Part shown: piece after piece, positions 1 to 12,772 of the stretch
Position numbering within the stretch: position 1 is the first letter of the stretch
How the letters are laid out: the number at the start of each line of letters is the position of its first letter
Origin: Rhynchopus sp. YZ270_cl-10
Lineage: Eukaryota; Euglenozoa; Diplonemea; Diplonemida; Diplonemidae
Assembly: GCA_964035575.1 (NCBI GenBank)
Contig: OZ037881.1
Location: forward strand, 930,001 to 994,000
Direction: 5' to 3'
DNA: 64,000 nt
Notes under the pieces: model-generated
Seen by the model: the letters and a program-made list of their open reading frames with translations, nothing else
What the model was told of the DNA's origin: nothing
The model's database searches: none
Translations under genes and position numbers: made by a program

Positions 1-3000
1 AGCTCAGCCCCACGGGAGAGTCGTGCTTGCTGAAGCCCGAATGTGAGTGGAGCGTCGAGCACAGCCCTGCCCGTTGCGTGACACGCAAGTGTGAGAAGCG
101 CAAGGACAGCAAGGACGAGTGCGAGTCTGTCGAGGGACAGGCCGACGGCTGCGTGTGGCTTGAGATGGGCGCCACCGAGACGTGTGCCGAGGGCCGCAAG
201 GTGTGCTCGAGCTGGTTTGAGAAGTGCTCCTGTGTGGCCTCTGTGGGATGCGCGTGGGTGGATGACCACTGCTACCCGTCGATCTTCAAGAACTGCGAAC
301 CTTTGGACATTGTTGTTGCGTTTGACGGATCGTCCTTCATGGAGAAGGAGTTCGGCCGCCACCCTCTTGGGTACTACGGAGTGCTGGAGATGATCTACGA
401 ATGGACACACTCGCTGCCTTTGACTGGCGAGGCTGCAGTTGGCCCGACGGGTGGCGTCAACTCTGTGGCGGACAAGGCGGGCATGCGTGTTGCGTTCGTC
501 CAGTTCTCGAAGCACAGCGAGCCTTACGTGGGCAGAACTGCGGCACTTTCAGGATCGATCTATGAGGTGAACAAGGACCTTGAGGACCACAACCTGAACA
601 TGATTGGCTCTGCCGACCACTATCTCCAGGGTGCCCTTGACATTGCGGACGTTATGTTCAAGAGCTCCCCACACAACAGGAAGAAGGTTTTGCTCATTCT
701 GTCGGGAGGCCCTATCAGCGACGCCAACGCACTCGCGACCTCCAGAAGCAACCTTGACTCGATGGCCGTGCAGGTATGACACTTTCCCTCAAAACACCAC
801 CACCACCACCACCACCCACAACAGGTTTTCGCCATTGGTCTGCGCCGCCACTCTGTGCCCACCGCAAGCGACAAGCTTGTGGACGACTCCATGAAGCCTC
901 TGGTGTCGGAGCCGCTTGACTCCCACTACGCCTCGATGAGCCTCGACGAGCTGCAGACGGAGGTCTTTGACGGGTTCTGCAGTGAGGACACAATGATTGG
1001 GTATGCAACAACAACTCCACCACCACCACCACCACCACCACCACACCCCACCCACAGATACTACCTCTCGAACCACGGCCTGTCTGTACACAAGCTGTGC
1101 AGCGACTGGCCATCGGAGTTGGAGTGTGGCATTGATTCGTCATGTGCTTGGGCAAGCGATGCGAGCGCGTGTGTGCCCAGTGTGTGCCCGACGTTCTGTG
1201 ACGAAGTGACGTGTGTGGCGGCGGCAGCAAGCGACTCGTGTGGATGGGACGCATCGACGCAGCTGTGCAGCCGTGACGTGTGTGTGTCGCCCGACCAGTC
1301 GTCGTGTGTCGCAGACGCGCTCTGCTGGTGGGACACGAAGGCAGCCTCTGTCGGCCAGACGACAAACCTCTGCAAGCCGGCTGTGGGTTGCCACAGAGAG
1401 AAGACACCTGCAGACTGCGCCTCCGACACATGCAAGTGGGAGATGGAGAGCATGACGTATGCCCCGCCACTCCTGCCCCTGCCCCACCCCCACCCACACC
1501 TACACCACAACAGATGCACGGACAAGCGTAAGTGTACTATCCACTTCGCGAAGGACGAGTGCAACGACGACATTTCATGCGTCTGGAACTCTGCCGCAGG
1601 AAGCTGTGACGACAAGGACGGCTGCCGCATGAGTGGTATGGTCACAACCCAGCCTTTCTATCCTCTTCCAACACAACGTTGCCCAAAACAACCCTCCTCA
1701 CAGTTGACGAGACCTCGTGTAACGATCAGGGTGCCTGTGTCTGGCTGGAGGAGACCTGCATTGAGCGTACATGTGGTGCCTACGTGACAGCGGACATCTG
1801 CAATGCCGAGACTGTGTGCGAATGGGATCCGCTGACAGGTGCGTGCCAGACGAAGATCGGCTGTGTGCGCCACATGTGGGACTCCAACTCGGAGGCGTCG
1901 TGCGAGAACGACCCTTCGTGCATGTGGTCCTTCGCCGAGCAGATGTGCAACAACAAGACTGGCTGTGCACTGTTCCAGAGTGACGCAGACTGCATGTCTG
2001 CCACAGGTCTTGTCTGTGACTGGGTCTCGACCACCACACCCAACGGCGCTGTCGACAAGTGTGTGGAGCGCGGCTGCCTCTCGCACCAGGACATGAACGA
2101 CTGTGCCGGAGACCCGGAGTGCAGCTGGTTTGCCTTCACAGACATCCCGCGCTGCGATGCCAAGTGTACACCCTACACAGAGGCGAAGTGCGACAGCATC
2201 AAGATCTGCTCCTGGGACGCAACTGCTGCGACGTGCGAGGCGCAGACCGGCTGCACATGGAAGGACACCAACACCACGTGCAATGAGCTTGCGGCATGCG
2301 CCTGGACGTACGGCACGAACGGTGTTGCGTCGTGCGCAGAGATTGCCTGTGGCAACAACGACAACCAGGACGACTGCCTGACCAAGTCCGACAAGTGCGT
2401 ATGGACTGAGGACAACATCTGCACGCAGGACAAGCAGTGCCCGTACTTCGCGAGCGACACTGTGTGCCTTGCCAACACGAGCGACTCATGCGCGTGGACG
2501 GATGACAACAAGTGCATTTCGGTGACTGACTGTGAAGCCTTGGGCACCGCGACCGACTGTCACCTTGAGTCTGCCTGCGAGTGGAAGGGCAGCTGCAGAC
2601 TCATCTGCAATGAGGAGACGTGCAAGAACGGTACATGCTCGCAGGACGGTACATGCGAGTGTGCCGAGGGCTTCTCAGGCACCGACTGCAGCATCTGCGC
2701 CCTGACCGACGTCAACGGCGAGTGCACTGCACAGTGCACAGAGGCACTCTGCAGCAACCACGGATACTGCGACGAGTTCGGCGCCTGTGTGTGCAAGGCC
2801 GGTTGGACGGGGCCGTACTGCGACGTTATGGCGTGCCCGGCACGCTCGAACTTCGTGACAACGTACCCACTGCGCCCTCTGAAGGACGAGCTGTTCACGA
2901 TCATCATCCACGGCTGCTTCGCGACGAAGGCGCCACACCAGGTCAAGGTTGTGCACGAGGGCGGCGACTGCAACGAGGTTGTCAGCGACAGCTGCGTCTA

Positions 3001-3592
3001 CAAATCTGGCGACACGAAGCTGTTCAACGATGCGAACAACGGGTGCACTGCGATCACGCATGAGGAGGCTGTGGTGGAGCCGCTGGCGCAGATGGAGCTT
3101 CTTGTGAACAGCACGGTGTCCATTGCGGACGCGGACTCTGCGAACTTCACTGTGTGCTGGAGGGGTGTGAACGCTACTTCATGGGAGCAGGTGTCGTCAC
3201 ACACTAACGAGGGTGACTTCCACCAGTACATCATGGTGCAGTCCGAGGCTGATGCGAACACGGGATCTGCACCATCTGCAGCACCTGGCGCAGAGGGGCT
3301 AGAGGAGTACTGCTGCGAAGGCCTGAGGATCGGTGAGCTCTGCCTCCCTGCTGCGCTCATCATCATTGTATGGGTCCTCCTTATGCTCTGCATCTGTGGC
3401 CTCGTATACGCAATTGTGCGCTCCAAGACGCAAACCCAAGAAGTCAACAAAAAAGAAACCGAACGCAAATACGACGGCTTCGAAATGGAAGACGGAACCC
3501 ACAAAATGCTCGAAGAAGACGGCGACGAAGACGAATCCTCTGTCCGCCTCAGCGAGCGTAAAAGCAGCTCTTCCGGAAAGGAAAACTTCTAG
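1..3592 (+). CDS. Cysteine-rich vWA/EGF type I membrane protein (5' partial)
   Basis: The reading frame is open to the left edge, so the start and signal peptide lie outside. Exons are 3-773, 825-1000, 1058-1456, 1514-1635 and 1704-3592; every intron starts GTATG and ends CAG, and the spliced length is 1118 codons plus stop. Visible parts in order: Cys/Trp repeats; a von Willebrand factor A-like domain from about residue 102 (DIVVAFDGSS), whose last strand crosses intron 1; many modules of the form C..C.W......C; two EGF-like modules near nt 2600-2830 (CKNGTC...CECAEGFSGTDC and CSNHGYC...CVCKAGWTGPYC); one membrane segment at about nt 3351-3420; and a charged cytoplasmic tail of about 57 residues. 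The vWA metal site looks degenerate: DGSSF instead of DxSxS, and SGGPISD where TDG is usual. Family knowledge suggests a surface adhesion or recognition role. The same Cys/Trp module recurs in the gene at 37029-38480. Confidence 0.88.
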
Positions 3593-6534
3593 GAAGGAAG
3601 CATTTTTCTCAAAAAAAAAGTTATTTTTTTATACACCACCTAGCCAAATTTATGCGAAAATAGGCCCTTATCCTCCCCCCTTGTTATGCCCCCCAAAAAA
3701 CATTCCCAAATCTGTATGCAATCGTGTCCCATTTTCCCCTTTCCCCGCCCCCTGTCCATAATGTTCGTTACGATTCAACACTTTTTTTTTTTTGAGATAC
3801 AAAACTGTCTCGTATTCAGTAAATCAGGTTTCGTGATTCTTTTTTTTTTTCGCGCCATAGAAAATTTTAAAAAAAAATGATGTCAAGATTGCACAAAAAA
3901 AATAAGAAGGTGGCAACATTGTACTACTTTCTGCAGTTCTTATTCTATGTTATGGTTCCCCTAGTTTTCCCCCCCATTTCCCTACGCGACTAACATATGC
4001 GAGAAAAAAAAAAACCGTAGTGAAAAGCAAAAATGTTGCCCACGTGGCAGCTTCGCTATTCCGAACAATTTTATCCAAAAAAAGAATAAATTGGCTTTCC
4101 TGTTCAGAACCTGAAAACATGCCACTTTCTTTCCCATGAGATGCTAAAAAAATGGGCTTTTTTTTAATTTTTTTTTTTTTTGTGGGGGGAATGGGAGAGA
4201 GTAGGTTGGAGAAAGCGAAGAAACTGCAAAAGGGTGTCGAAAAAAAATGTCAGGAAGGGTTGAATCTGGCCTTTTTTTTTTAATCCACTTTGCGTTTTAA
4301 TTTTTGTTTTTGTTTCACTTCTCGCTCGCCTCCCATCCCTGCCTTATTTGATGTATTTTTTGCGGAACGAATGAAGCAACCGCGTCAAAAAGATAATAGC
4401 TGAAGTACCCCCACGCTTCGGTGCTTATTCGAACAAATAAGAATTGAGGTTCATTAGTGTTTTTGCACTTTATTTTTCAACGTTTATTTACTTTAGAACG
4501 AGGCTGCATGATTTTTCACACATTACCCTGCGTGGGAAATAGGGACGTTTCTGTCCTTTTGTGCTGGTGTTTTTAGAAGCCCCTTTTTTTACGGGTTTGC
4601 GGGTTTGCAAACAAAACTTTATATTCCAGATTTGACAAAGAAAACTCACAAAAAAAAAAATGTATGGTTGGCCCCATTACAAAAAAAATAATTGAGTTCT
4701 TTTTTCAAAAAAGATAGCTTCCCCCCCACCCGATTTTTTTCAACTGGACACGAGCTGCTTAGGTTTTACCTGATCAACTTTTCTTTATTTTTTTTTGTAC
4801 AAACACAGAGCTTTTTTTTACGAACAACGATTTTTTTTTTCCTTCTCGAAATCAAAACATGGTACAATGAGCAAAAAAAAAAAAACAAAAAAAAATATTT
4901 GGATCTTCCAAAAGTGTCCATAATTTATACACATTTACAGCAATTTTTTTTACACTGTCTCTTTTAGTGTTTTTTTTTCCCCATTTCGGTTCTGATTTTT
5001 GGTATTCAGAATTTCTTTCATGTGGTGTCTTCGATTCGATTGTTCTGGTACGTTTTTTTCCGACGGCTTTTTTTTGAGTTTGCTTTCTTCTTCTGTGTTT
5101 CCTTTAGAACAAAAAGGTTGTCCTTCTTCAAACAAGCCCTTCGGCTTTCCCCTATGTTTTATTTTTCCTTATTCATCACGTTTTTTGACACTACTGTCTC
5201 TGTGGTTTCACACTGAACCACTCTCTTTCTCTAAGAGAGAAATTCAGAAAAGAAGCCCGTGTCTTGTTACTTTTACTTTCACTTCAGGAGCAAAGATTCT
5301 ATTCCTGACGAGGGAGACCAAAAACCTGTATACTCAACTCTTATTTGGAGCGATAATTTAAAAAATAAAAAAGAAAAAAGAAAAAAAACAATTTGGAGTG
5401 TGAAGACTGTATAGGCACAACAGATTATCAAAAAAAAAAAATCAAAAAAAAAATATCACACCCCCCACATCCCCAGCTAGTTATCATAAGCGAAGTGATG
5501 CAGTCTCCCTGGAGATGCATCTTCGTTGTTTTTTTTTCCCCTCCTTTTTTTCCCTGTTTTTCCGGTCGTATGTAAAGGTGAAACAATAAAAAGTGGAAAA
5601 AAAGGAAATGTCCCCCAGTTTCCCTCCCCAGTTGACTCAAAAAATATATATCATGAAAAATGATGTACTGAGTATTGTTGTCGTCTTTGTTATTTATTTA
5701 TTTAAATGACTTAAACACGATGGGGCTTAGGTTCAATCTTGTAAACTGTTTTGTTTAGGTGATAGGGTGATCAACGCACAAAGATTTTACCCCCCACATA
5801 CCCCCCTGTTGTTTGTTAGAGTGGATACGTTTTCCACCAAACAAAAGCAAAAAAAAGACCCCCTGCCTTTGCGTGCAGTTTGCCTTTCAAGTGAGCTACA
5901 CAATGCACTTCCCCTGACCCTTTCCCAGGATATTTTTTTTTAGGCGTTTTGCACTTTCAACTCTTTTAGCCTCTCTTTACTTCCTTTCTTTTACTCTGTC
6001 AAAAATTTGTTACAACAATGATGCGTCTTTGCGCATTCTTAAAAAAATCATTAGAAAAAAAAAAAAAATTGGAATATTTTGTTTCCATTACCCCGACGTC
6101 CGTTGTGGCGTTTCTTTTTCCCCCCCTTTTTTTTTACTTTACTGAGCCAGAGCGGTCTTTGTTTATTGTGCTCTCTTCTGCACTCCTTGGAGGTTCACTC
6201 TACATCTTTATGTATGCCCTTCCCCTTCTGCTTGAATCAGTACATTTCCCTTGTAATGTTTCTGGTGAAGTGAGGGAGGACAAAAAAAAAAAAACAAATT
6301 CCCCACCAAATGGGTTATCTTTCATGTTTTTCCTCTTTTTTTTTGGAACGAAACAACTCCCAGAATGTTTTTTTTTTCCACCGCTTTTATCTCCTCCCCC
6401 TTCCGGTATCTCAAAAAAATGGGTTCACGATTGTTTTTCCAATAAAAAGGATATCTTCTCTCTCTCTCTCTTTTCCCTGGTATTCCCTGCTGCAGATAAC
6501 ATAAAGTGTTGAAACTATACGCTTTCGTTGAATG

Positions 6535-6567
<33 letters not shown>

Positions 6568-8682
6568 CCCTTTCCTTTGATATGTACGCATGAATGCGGA
6601 TACATATTTCAGCCCCCCTTTTTTTTTTTTTGACGTTTTGTCATTACCTGATATAGGAACCCATGCGTTTTTTTGTTATTTTGTGTTCACATTGATTACA
6701 AAACTGACACATTGCCACCACTTCCCATAACCCCCCCCCCCCCCCCCCCCCCCGTCCTATTCAGGTTACGTAAACCACGTACGACAAAAGCTGTCATTTG
6801 TATTTCTTTTTCAACAGTTATTTTATTGTATGAGATGAGTCAGAGAGAAGTGCGAAGTGTGTCGTCTTAGAAAAAGGGTGTTGTGTGTATGTGAGGCTGA
6901 AGAGTTCTAAAAAAAAAAAATCCTTCCGTCTCAGTGTGGGGGTGGTTTTTTGTAGCTTTTTTTTAAGGTGACTGAGAGCAGGAGAGGAGGCTTAGGGTCA
7001 TCTTATAAACTTTTCTTTTTTTTTTTTTTTTGCGAAGCTTTCAAAAAAAATAAATTCTTGAACGACAAAAAAAATTGTTCTTTACCTTACTGTTTTATCC
7101 CCCCCAGGGTTGAACGTACACTATTTTTTTTTTTTTCTCATCTCAGTATTTTCTTACCCTGATTTTATTGCGCTGGAGCGTGTGGTTTTAGTTTTCTACT
7201 CGCCTCTCATTTTTTTTTTTCTTTTTTTTTTGAAATGATGTGTGAAATGAGAGAGGCACATTCATCTTTTAAAAAAAATTTTTTTTTTCTCTTGAGTGCC
7301 TGCGATTGCGATCTGTGTTTGTACCGATGTAGGGTGAATCGTTATGCACTTTTTTAACTTCTCTTTTTCTTTTTCTTTCTCTTCTTTTGTACATACACCT
7401 CACCTCACCTTTTGTCTTTGTTTTCTTTACGTCGCTTTTCATTCTCTCTCGGAGAAAATCATACATACCATTTTCTCTTCCCTTTTCCCCATACCCACTC
7501 CCCACACGCCTATTTTTTGGTTTTACCATTGGCAAGGTGGGGGGAAAATGGGCCTAATTCGTTACCCAATGTATCCGTCTGTGATTGCATTATTCCTTAC
7601 TCTTTCCCTGCCGTGCGATTGCAAAAGGACAAAAAAAAGAGGGAAAAAAAATTAAAGAAGAAGAAAGCCAAGGTCGAATTATCTTTTTGTCTCAAATTTT
7701 TTTGGGGGGTTTTTTAAAATGTTGCTCTGGAGAATGCCTAGTTGTATCTTAAAAAAAGTGAAATTGTCTGACCAATCCCATCTTAGTCTCCACTTTCCCC
7801 TTTTTCTCCTTTCCCAAGCATTTTGCGAGAATGTGAAACATCACAGTTTCCAAGATGTGAGGGGCAAATCTGCCTTTGCCGCCTTGCTTCTTGAGGACAC
7901 AAATGTTTCCAAAAAAAAAACAAAAAAAAAAAAGTTGATGTAAGTACATTCTGTGTCTTGCATCTTTAAAAAAAAAAGCAAATACAAGTATTGTGCGACC
8001 CATTGCATTCATACCTACAGTTCAGACAGTATAAAAAACAGCACTCCAGTGAATAGCTCACACCAGAATATTTTTTATAGCACATTTATATTGGGGAGGA
8101 GGGAAATAACAAAAAAAAAAAAAAAAAAACGATATCATTTTTGTTGACAAAAAAAAGTGTTCTTACCTTTTGCCCTTCTTCTTCGACTCTGTTTAGTTCT
8201 TGCAACCCTTTTTAGCCCGTACCCCTATCCACTCCACACCCCATTTTTTTTTTTTTGTTAAAGATACCTTGTGTTCTCTGAACGCTTCGCATTGGAAACA
8301 AAATATTTTTTGACCAAATCTCAGACTAACGTTTTATTTTTTTTTTCTCTCTTTTTGGTCAATTCCCCCCCTCCCTCCCCTACTACCGGTAGTGTTTATT
8401 GCAGGAAATGTAGGAAAAAAAAGGGGGGGTGAGTGTTGTGGTTCTTACAAAACCCCTCTCTCTGTCCCTTTTTTTAAAGATTGCATTTTTTTCAATGAAA
8501 ACACCCTAAGACAACGAACAAAAACAAAAACAAAAAAAAAATGCACAAAATAGCCGATAAGACTGAAACAAAACAAAAAAATGAATTTTCTCCCCCCCCC
8601 CCCCCTTTTCTCTATATTAGAAACCAATCTACTGAAGTTTCGATTTGTGCATGAAGCATTTACTTCTCTTTTTTACTTTTTG
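3593..8682. other. Gene-free A/T-homopolymer spacer
   Basis: No reading frame here looks coding: open frames are short and made of Phe, Lys and Leu from T and A runs. Landmarks are a T run near 6538-6565, a C run near 6731-6753, and degenerate copies of the short dispersed motifs discussed in the findings (GGCTTAGGTTCA type near 5704-5750 and 6966-7020; TTTTGCACTTTCAACT near 5946-5965). I see no tRNA or other RNA gene. Confidence 0.7.
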
Positions 8683-8690
8683 CTAAACAT

Positions 8691-9232
8691 CAGGGGACAT
8701 TAGTATGCCGGTGTGCCGGTGTGGCCACACCGGCTAAGCCGGTGTGGGATTTTGAGAAAAAAAAAAAAAAAAAAAGAAAAAGGCGGATTTTTGAATTTTT
8801 TTCTGAATTTTATCTCCTCATACAAGGCTACAACCACATCTGTAGCGGTTTCTTATGTGCATGTGACCCCACCATAAAGACCAATCGGTCCGTTCAATCA
8901 AAAGAAATAGATGTTCGCAACTCTCATAAAAAAGTAGCGTACCGTGCGCCTGCGGCGCAGCTAAAAATGACGAGCGGTAGCCCACAGCTCTACCCTATGC
9001 CATAGTCACAGCTACCTTTACCATAGTTTGGCTATAAAAGCGTGCGATTTTATGTCACAATTTTTGAAATGTTGCGTACCGTGGCTTCGCCAGAAAAGTT
9101 TTGATGTCATATGGTTAGACAAGGGCGCGGAGGGGAAAGAGTTGTGGAGGTCTCTGCCGAAAATGCGTGGGGAAAAAAAAATTGCCTCACACCGGCTTTT
9201 TTTTCAAAATCTCAAACTACCAATGTCCCCTG
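8691..9232. mobile_element. Non-autonomous hAT MITE
   Basis: The 542 bp element begins CAGGGGACATTAGTA and ends with the inverted CAATGTCCCCTG. It is flanked by a perfect 8 bp target-site duplication, ctaaacat, at 8683-8690 and 9233-9240. CAGGG termini with 8 bp duplications are diagnostic of the hAT superfamily. Subterminal CCGGTGTG motifs recur in both orientations at the left end (8707-8746) and once near the right end, as expected for transposase-binding sites. There is no transposase frame. Confidence 0.9.
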
Positions 9233-9348
9233 CTAAACATGTCAAAAAAAAAAAAAAAAGCAAGGGTACATTTTTTGCACCCTCTTTGCATTCTTTTTGT
9301 TTCGCTAAGAAAAGAATGTATATGAATTAATCTATATTCTCAAAAGGA

Positions 9349-10587
9349 TTAATCACGGCATCCATAAGCCCTTACTAAGGGATTTGAGCTCCACCTCTTA
9401 ATTTTTTAAGCCCTTAATTTTGGGATCAGCTAAAATTAAGGGCTTAATTTAAGGGCTTAGTTTCTTACTAAGAGCTTACTAAGGGCTTAGTAAGAAATTA
9501 AGGGCTTAATTTAAGGGCTTACAAAGAGCTTACCAAGAGTGTACTTACCCTAGGCATACTGTGCGGGCGAGTAGAAAAAACTCGCCTTTTTGGGTTTTTT
9601 GGTAGGGATTTTACCTTGTGAAAAGTGCATCTACGAAAATATGAGGGACATTTCGATCCACATGGGGTGGCCTGCAGGGTCTGCCATTTACCGGCATGGC
9701 GAGTACGTTGTTGTACAGCGAATCTAGCCCTTACCCATGCCTTGTGCTCCATATTGTGGTACATCTTGTCCCCATGATCCATGGGATCATTTACACCTGA
9801 ATTTAGGCGAGTTTAGGACGACTTTTGACCGGTGTAGGCATACACTAGATGCGAGTCGCATTCTCGGACTATTTTGGTCTGGCGAAAAATTCTTGCACGA
9901 TTCTCGCACGATTCTCCGTGGTCACGTAACGCTAAAATCCTCTCTCCGGGATGCGAGAATTACATGCGAGAATGATTCTCACATGCGAACACCCAAAACC
10001 ACGAAGGAGGACGCAAGGAAGGCTTTACTGCACTTAGGTACAGGATCACGTGCCCTTTTCAGGTACAAAAAAGGGTACTTTGAAACGGTTGAGGCACACA
10101 CACACACACACACCCGTTGCAAAATGCATCTGGGACCCACGCTAGACCCCAAAAGCTGTAAAACCATATATTCCACCTCGGGACCCCAGCGGATGTGGAC
10201 CAAGGTGTTTTTTTGGGTGTTCAGAAGGATTTTTGTCCGATTGGAGAAATTTTTCGGTAAGTGTTGCATTTTGTCCCCACACTCTGACGATCGGGTGACG
10301 GAATTTTGGGTGATTTTTCACAATTATCGCATTTTAATTTTGCTGAGGTCCAAAACTACCCCTAATGGTCTTAGTACACTCTTGGTAAGCTCTTTGTAAG
10401 CCCTTAAATTAAGCCCTTAATTTCTTACTAAGCCCTTAGTAAGCCCTTAGTAAGAACTCTAAGCCCTTAAATTAAGCCCTTAATTTTAGAGTGCCTTAAA
10501 ATTAAGGGCTTAATGTAAGAGGTGGGTGGTGGTATTTTTACCTCAGGAGGGTAGGTCCTGGTAAGGGCTTATGGATGCCGTGATTAA
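9349..10587. mobile_element. TTAA-flanked inverted-repeat element with long repeat-filled arms
   Basis: Both outer ends read TTAA-TCACGGCATCCATAAG in inverted orientation (9349-9369 and 10567-10587). Arms of about 200 bp follow, built from many copies of TAAGCCCTTA-type units in both orientations. The centre (about 9550-10370) holds a (CA)n run at 10096-10112 and no recognisable protein; the 220-codon frame there has no coding character. A TTAA duplication suggests piggyBac-type insertion, but TTAA is palindromic and the ends lack the usual CCC start, so the class is tentative. The right end lies only 65 bp upstream of the next gene's ATG. Confidence 0.72.
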
Positions 10588-10652
10588 TGCTTCCCTTCCC
10601 CTCCCTTTCAATACCATTTCAAAGGGGAAAACTAAAATAAAAGAAAAACAAT

Positions 10653-11888
10653 ATGGGGTCAGGAAGAAGAGGTCGGACAGATACGAAGGACGATGCTTGG
10701 AGACAAAATGGATGGAATGAAGAGGCAGAAAACGATTATTGGCATGACTTTGAAGCGGAACGCAATGGCAGATCTGACAAACCTTCTTCTTGGTCGGATT
10801 CAGAGGAGAACAGATCTTACAAAGAAAAGAAGACAAAGGGACGGTGGGCGAATGATGAAGCAAGCCAGATCAGCAACAACACCAACTCCAGCAGGCACGG
10901 CAAACGGACGCATACTGAACCGAACACCAGCCGTGACAGAAGAGGATACGACCACACGAATGAAGACAGCGACACACCCAAAGAACGCAAACCAAAACGA
11001 TCCTCTCGGAGCAGAGACGACGATCAGAGACCCGAGAAGTACGAACGTAAACCAAAAGAAGCAGACAGCGACGTTGAGACAGATACCAGACGCAGAAAAG
11101 ACCCTCAGGACAAACCTCAGGAGCGCGGATGGTATGACAAAGAGACGAAAAGCTCCAAGCATGAGATGGATGAAAAGAAACCCAAAGAAGACAAACCAAA
11201 GAAATCCAAGGGTGCCTGGGATGCAACAAACCTAGAGAAGACCCTCCTCCAGCAAGAGGTCGCCGCTCTGAGGCAACGAAAGAAGCAGCTGCAGGAGCTT
11301 CTTGCGTGCATACCGACCAATGAGGCGCAGACCACTGTACACATTCCAACAAAGCGCGAGCCGGTTCTTCTCATACAAACCATACAATCCGCCTACCAGG
11401 ACGCTCACCCACAGACGAAGCAGGAAAAACAACAGAAACATCGCATCATCCTGCTTGACAGAGAGAACAACTGTACACAATTCATGGACGGTGTCATCCG
11501 CCTGCCCGAATGGCTTGACGTCTATTGTACATGGAACCCTCTCAGCAAAAACAAGCTGAACTTTATCCCTCAGCTGCAGAAGCGTGTAGTATCGGTCTCT
11601 GGGGAGCACAGCATCCTGCGTGCGATGAACGCATTGGCAGGAATGCTTGCAAGGGAACACATCAAGCGTGCCTCCTCCACGTATATCTACCTTGTGTACA
11701 ACGCTGGCAACTCCCCCAGGCGGTACCTTGAGATCTACTCTGTCCTAAAGGAGCTCGGCTACAAGGTGGAGCTCCTGAACGGTGCTGGGCCGAACTTCTC
11801 TGACTTCATGAACCACGTAAAGAAGGACCCTACTGGATACTGCAGACAGCCAGCGACCGGGCTTCGCATCGACTACTCTTTGCCGTGA
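10653..11888 (+). CDS. Charged protein with an uncharacterised C-terminal globular domain
   Basis: Single-exon frame of 411 codons from an ATG 65 bp after a transposable element. Residues 1-190 are low complexity, rich in Lys, Arg, Asp and Glu with RS-like and KE-rich stretches, and probably disordered. From about residue 195 there is a short coiled-coil-like segment (LLQQEVAALRQRKKQLQELL), then a 190-residue region of normal composition ending at the stop. That region starts with strand-like HRIILLDRENN and later has STYIYLVYN followed by a helix and ELGYKVELL. This alternation resembles a Rossmann-like or NYN/PIN-type fold, but I cannot identify the acidic catalytic set, so no function is claimed. 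The switch from a biased N-terminus to an ordinary C-terminus argues that the gene is real. Confidence 0.7.
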   Translation: MGSGRRGRTDTKDDAWRQNGWNEEAENDYWHDFEAERNGRSDKPSSWSDSEENRSYKEKKTKGRWANDEASQISNNTNSSRHGKRTHTEPNTSRDRRGYDHTNEDSDTPKERKPKRSSRSRDDDQRPEKYERKPKEADSDVETDTRRRKDPQDKPQERGWYDKETKSSKHEMDEKKPKEDKPKKSKGAWDATNLEKTLLQQEVAALRQRKKQLQELLACIPTNEAQTTVHIPTKREPVLLIQTIQSAYQDAHPQTKQEKQQKHRIILLDRENNCTQFMDGVIRLPEWLDVYCTWNPLSKNKLNFIPQLQKRVVSVSGEHSILRAMNALAGMLAREHIKRASSTYIYLVYNAGNSPRRYLEIYSVLKELGYKVELLNGAGPNFSDFMNHVKKDPTGYCRQPATGLRIDYSLP

Positions 11889-12092
11889 GCAATCATTCTG
11901 GTGTTGTGTTCACAGCTTGTCGTTGTGGATAGAGTTGGGAGGGGGAGGGGAGGGGAGGTGGGGATGGGGGTTTCGGATTCCAGTTTAAAGGTAATGTAAA
12001 CAATGTTTTTGTAAGAGGAAAAGTTGTTGTAGGTGAGCCTGCAGGATCGTTTCCAAAGTCGGCTTGGTGTTTGCGCAGACTGGTGTGGGGTG

Positions 12093-12130
<38 letters not shown>

Positions 12131-12772
12131 GTTTTGAAAGCCGTGAGTGATATTTCAGCCAATGTGTTCGTCGGCGGCAAAACGTGATCAGCTGTGTGTG
12201 TGCTTTTTAAGGCATTTTTTTTAACCAACGAATCGTCACCCCCCCGTGTATGAGTTTCGACGAAAGAGTCAATTTGCTATATGTGTGAGCACAAGAAGCG
12301 CATTCATCTGACAAGTTTTCTTCACTCATTCCCTCAAATTTTCCCGTACAAAACCCCGCTACGGGACTTCTCATGGTCATGTTGTTATTGCCCAATAAAG
12401 TGCTTCTGAATTTTGTGATAAATTGTTGGAAAAGGTGTCCCAACACACCCAAAAAAAAAATTCTATTCCCCTACCCGCTCAAACAAACAAAACAATGCTT
12501 TTTTCGGCAAAAAAAAACACATAACAAACCAGAGCAAAACAGAGATAACGAACATTTTTTTTTAGCTGTTATAACCCCTTTCCCCTTACCCTCTCTCTGC
12601 CCTTTTGATTAGACAATACCTACGTCCTAGAGAACGTTTTGCACTATCAAATTCACTCTTTGGCATCAGTTCAGTTCAGTTCCCCTACACACACATCATT
12701 CTCATCTTCAAGGAGGTACACAACGAGGTTTGAATGATTTTGCGTTAACAAGGCAAACAAATCACACACACT
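11889..12772. other. Intergenic spacer with a GA microsatellite
   Basis: No gene seen. A (GA)n tract runs from about 12095 to 12128. A TTTTGCACTATCAAATTCAC motif near 12638-12658, just before the Rieske gene, belongs to a dispersed family. Confidence 0.65.

Noticed and set aside
715-1497. 260-codon minus-strand frame with Val and Trp runs
   Set aside because: It overlaps spliced exons of the vWA/EGF gene and reads the CAC-triplet introns; no independent support.
6322-6605. Lys-rich minus-strand frames near the T run
   Set aside because: Product of homopolymer translation.
9737-10399. 220-codon frame inside the TTAA element
   Set aside because: Composition is irregular, it includes the CA microsatellite and the arm repeats, and there is no recognisable domain.
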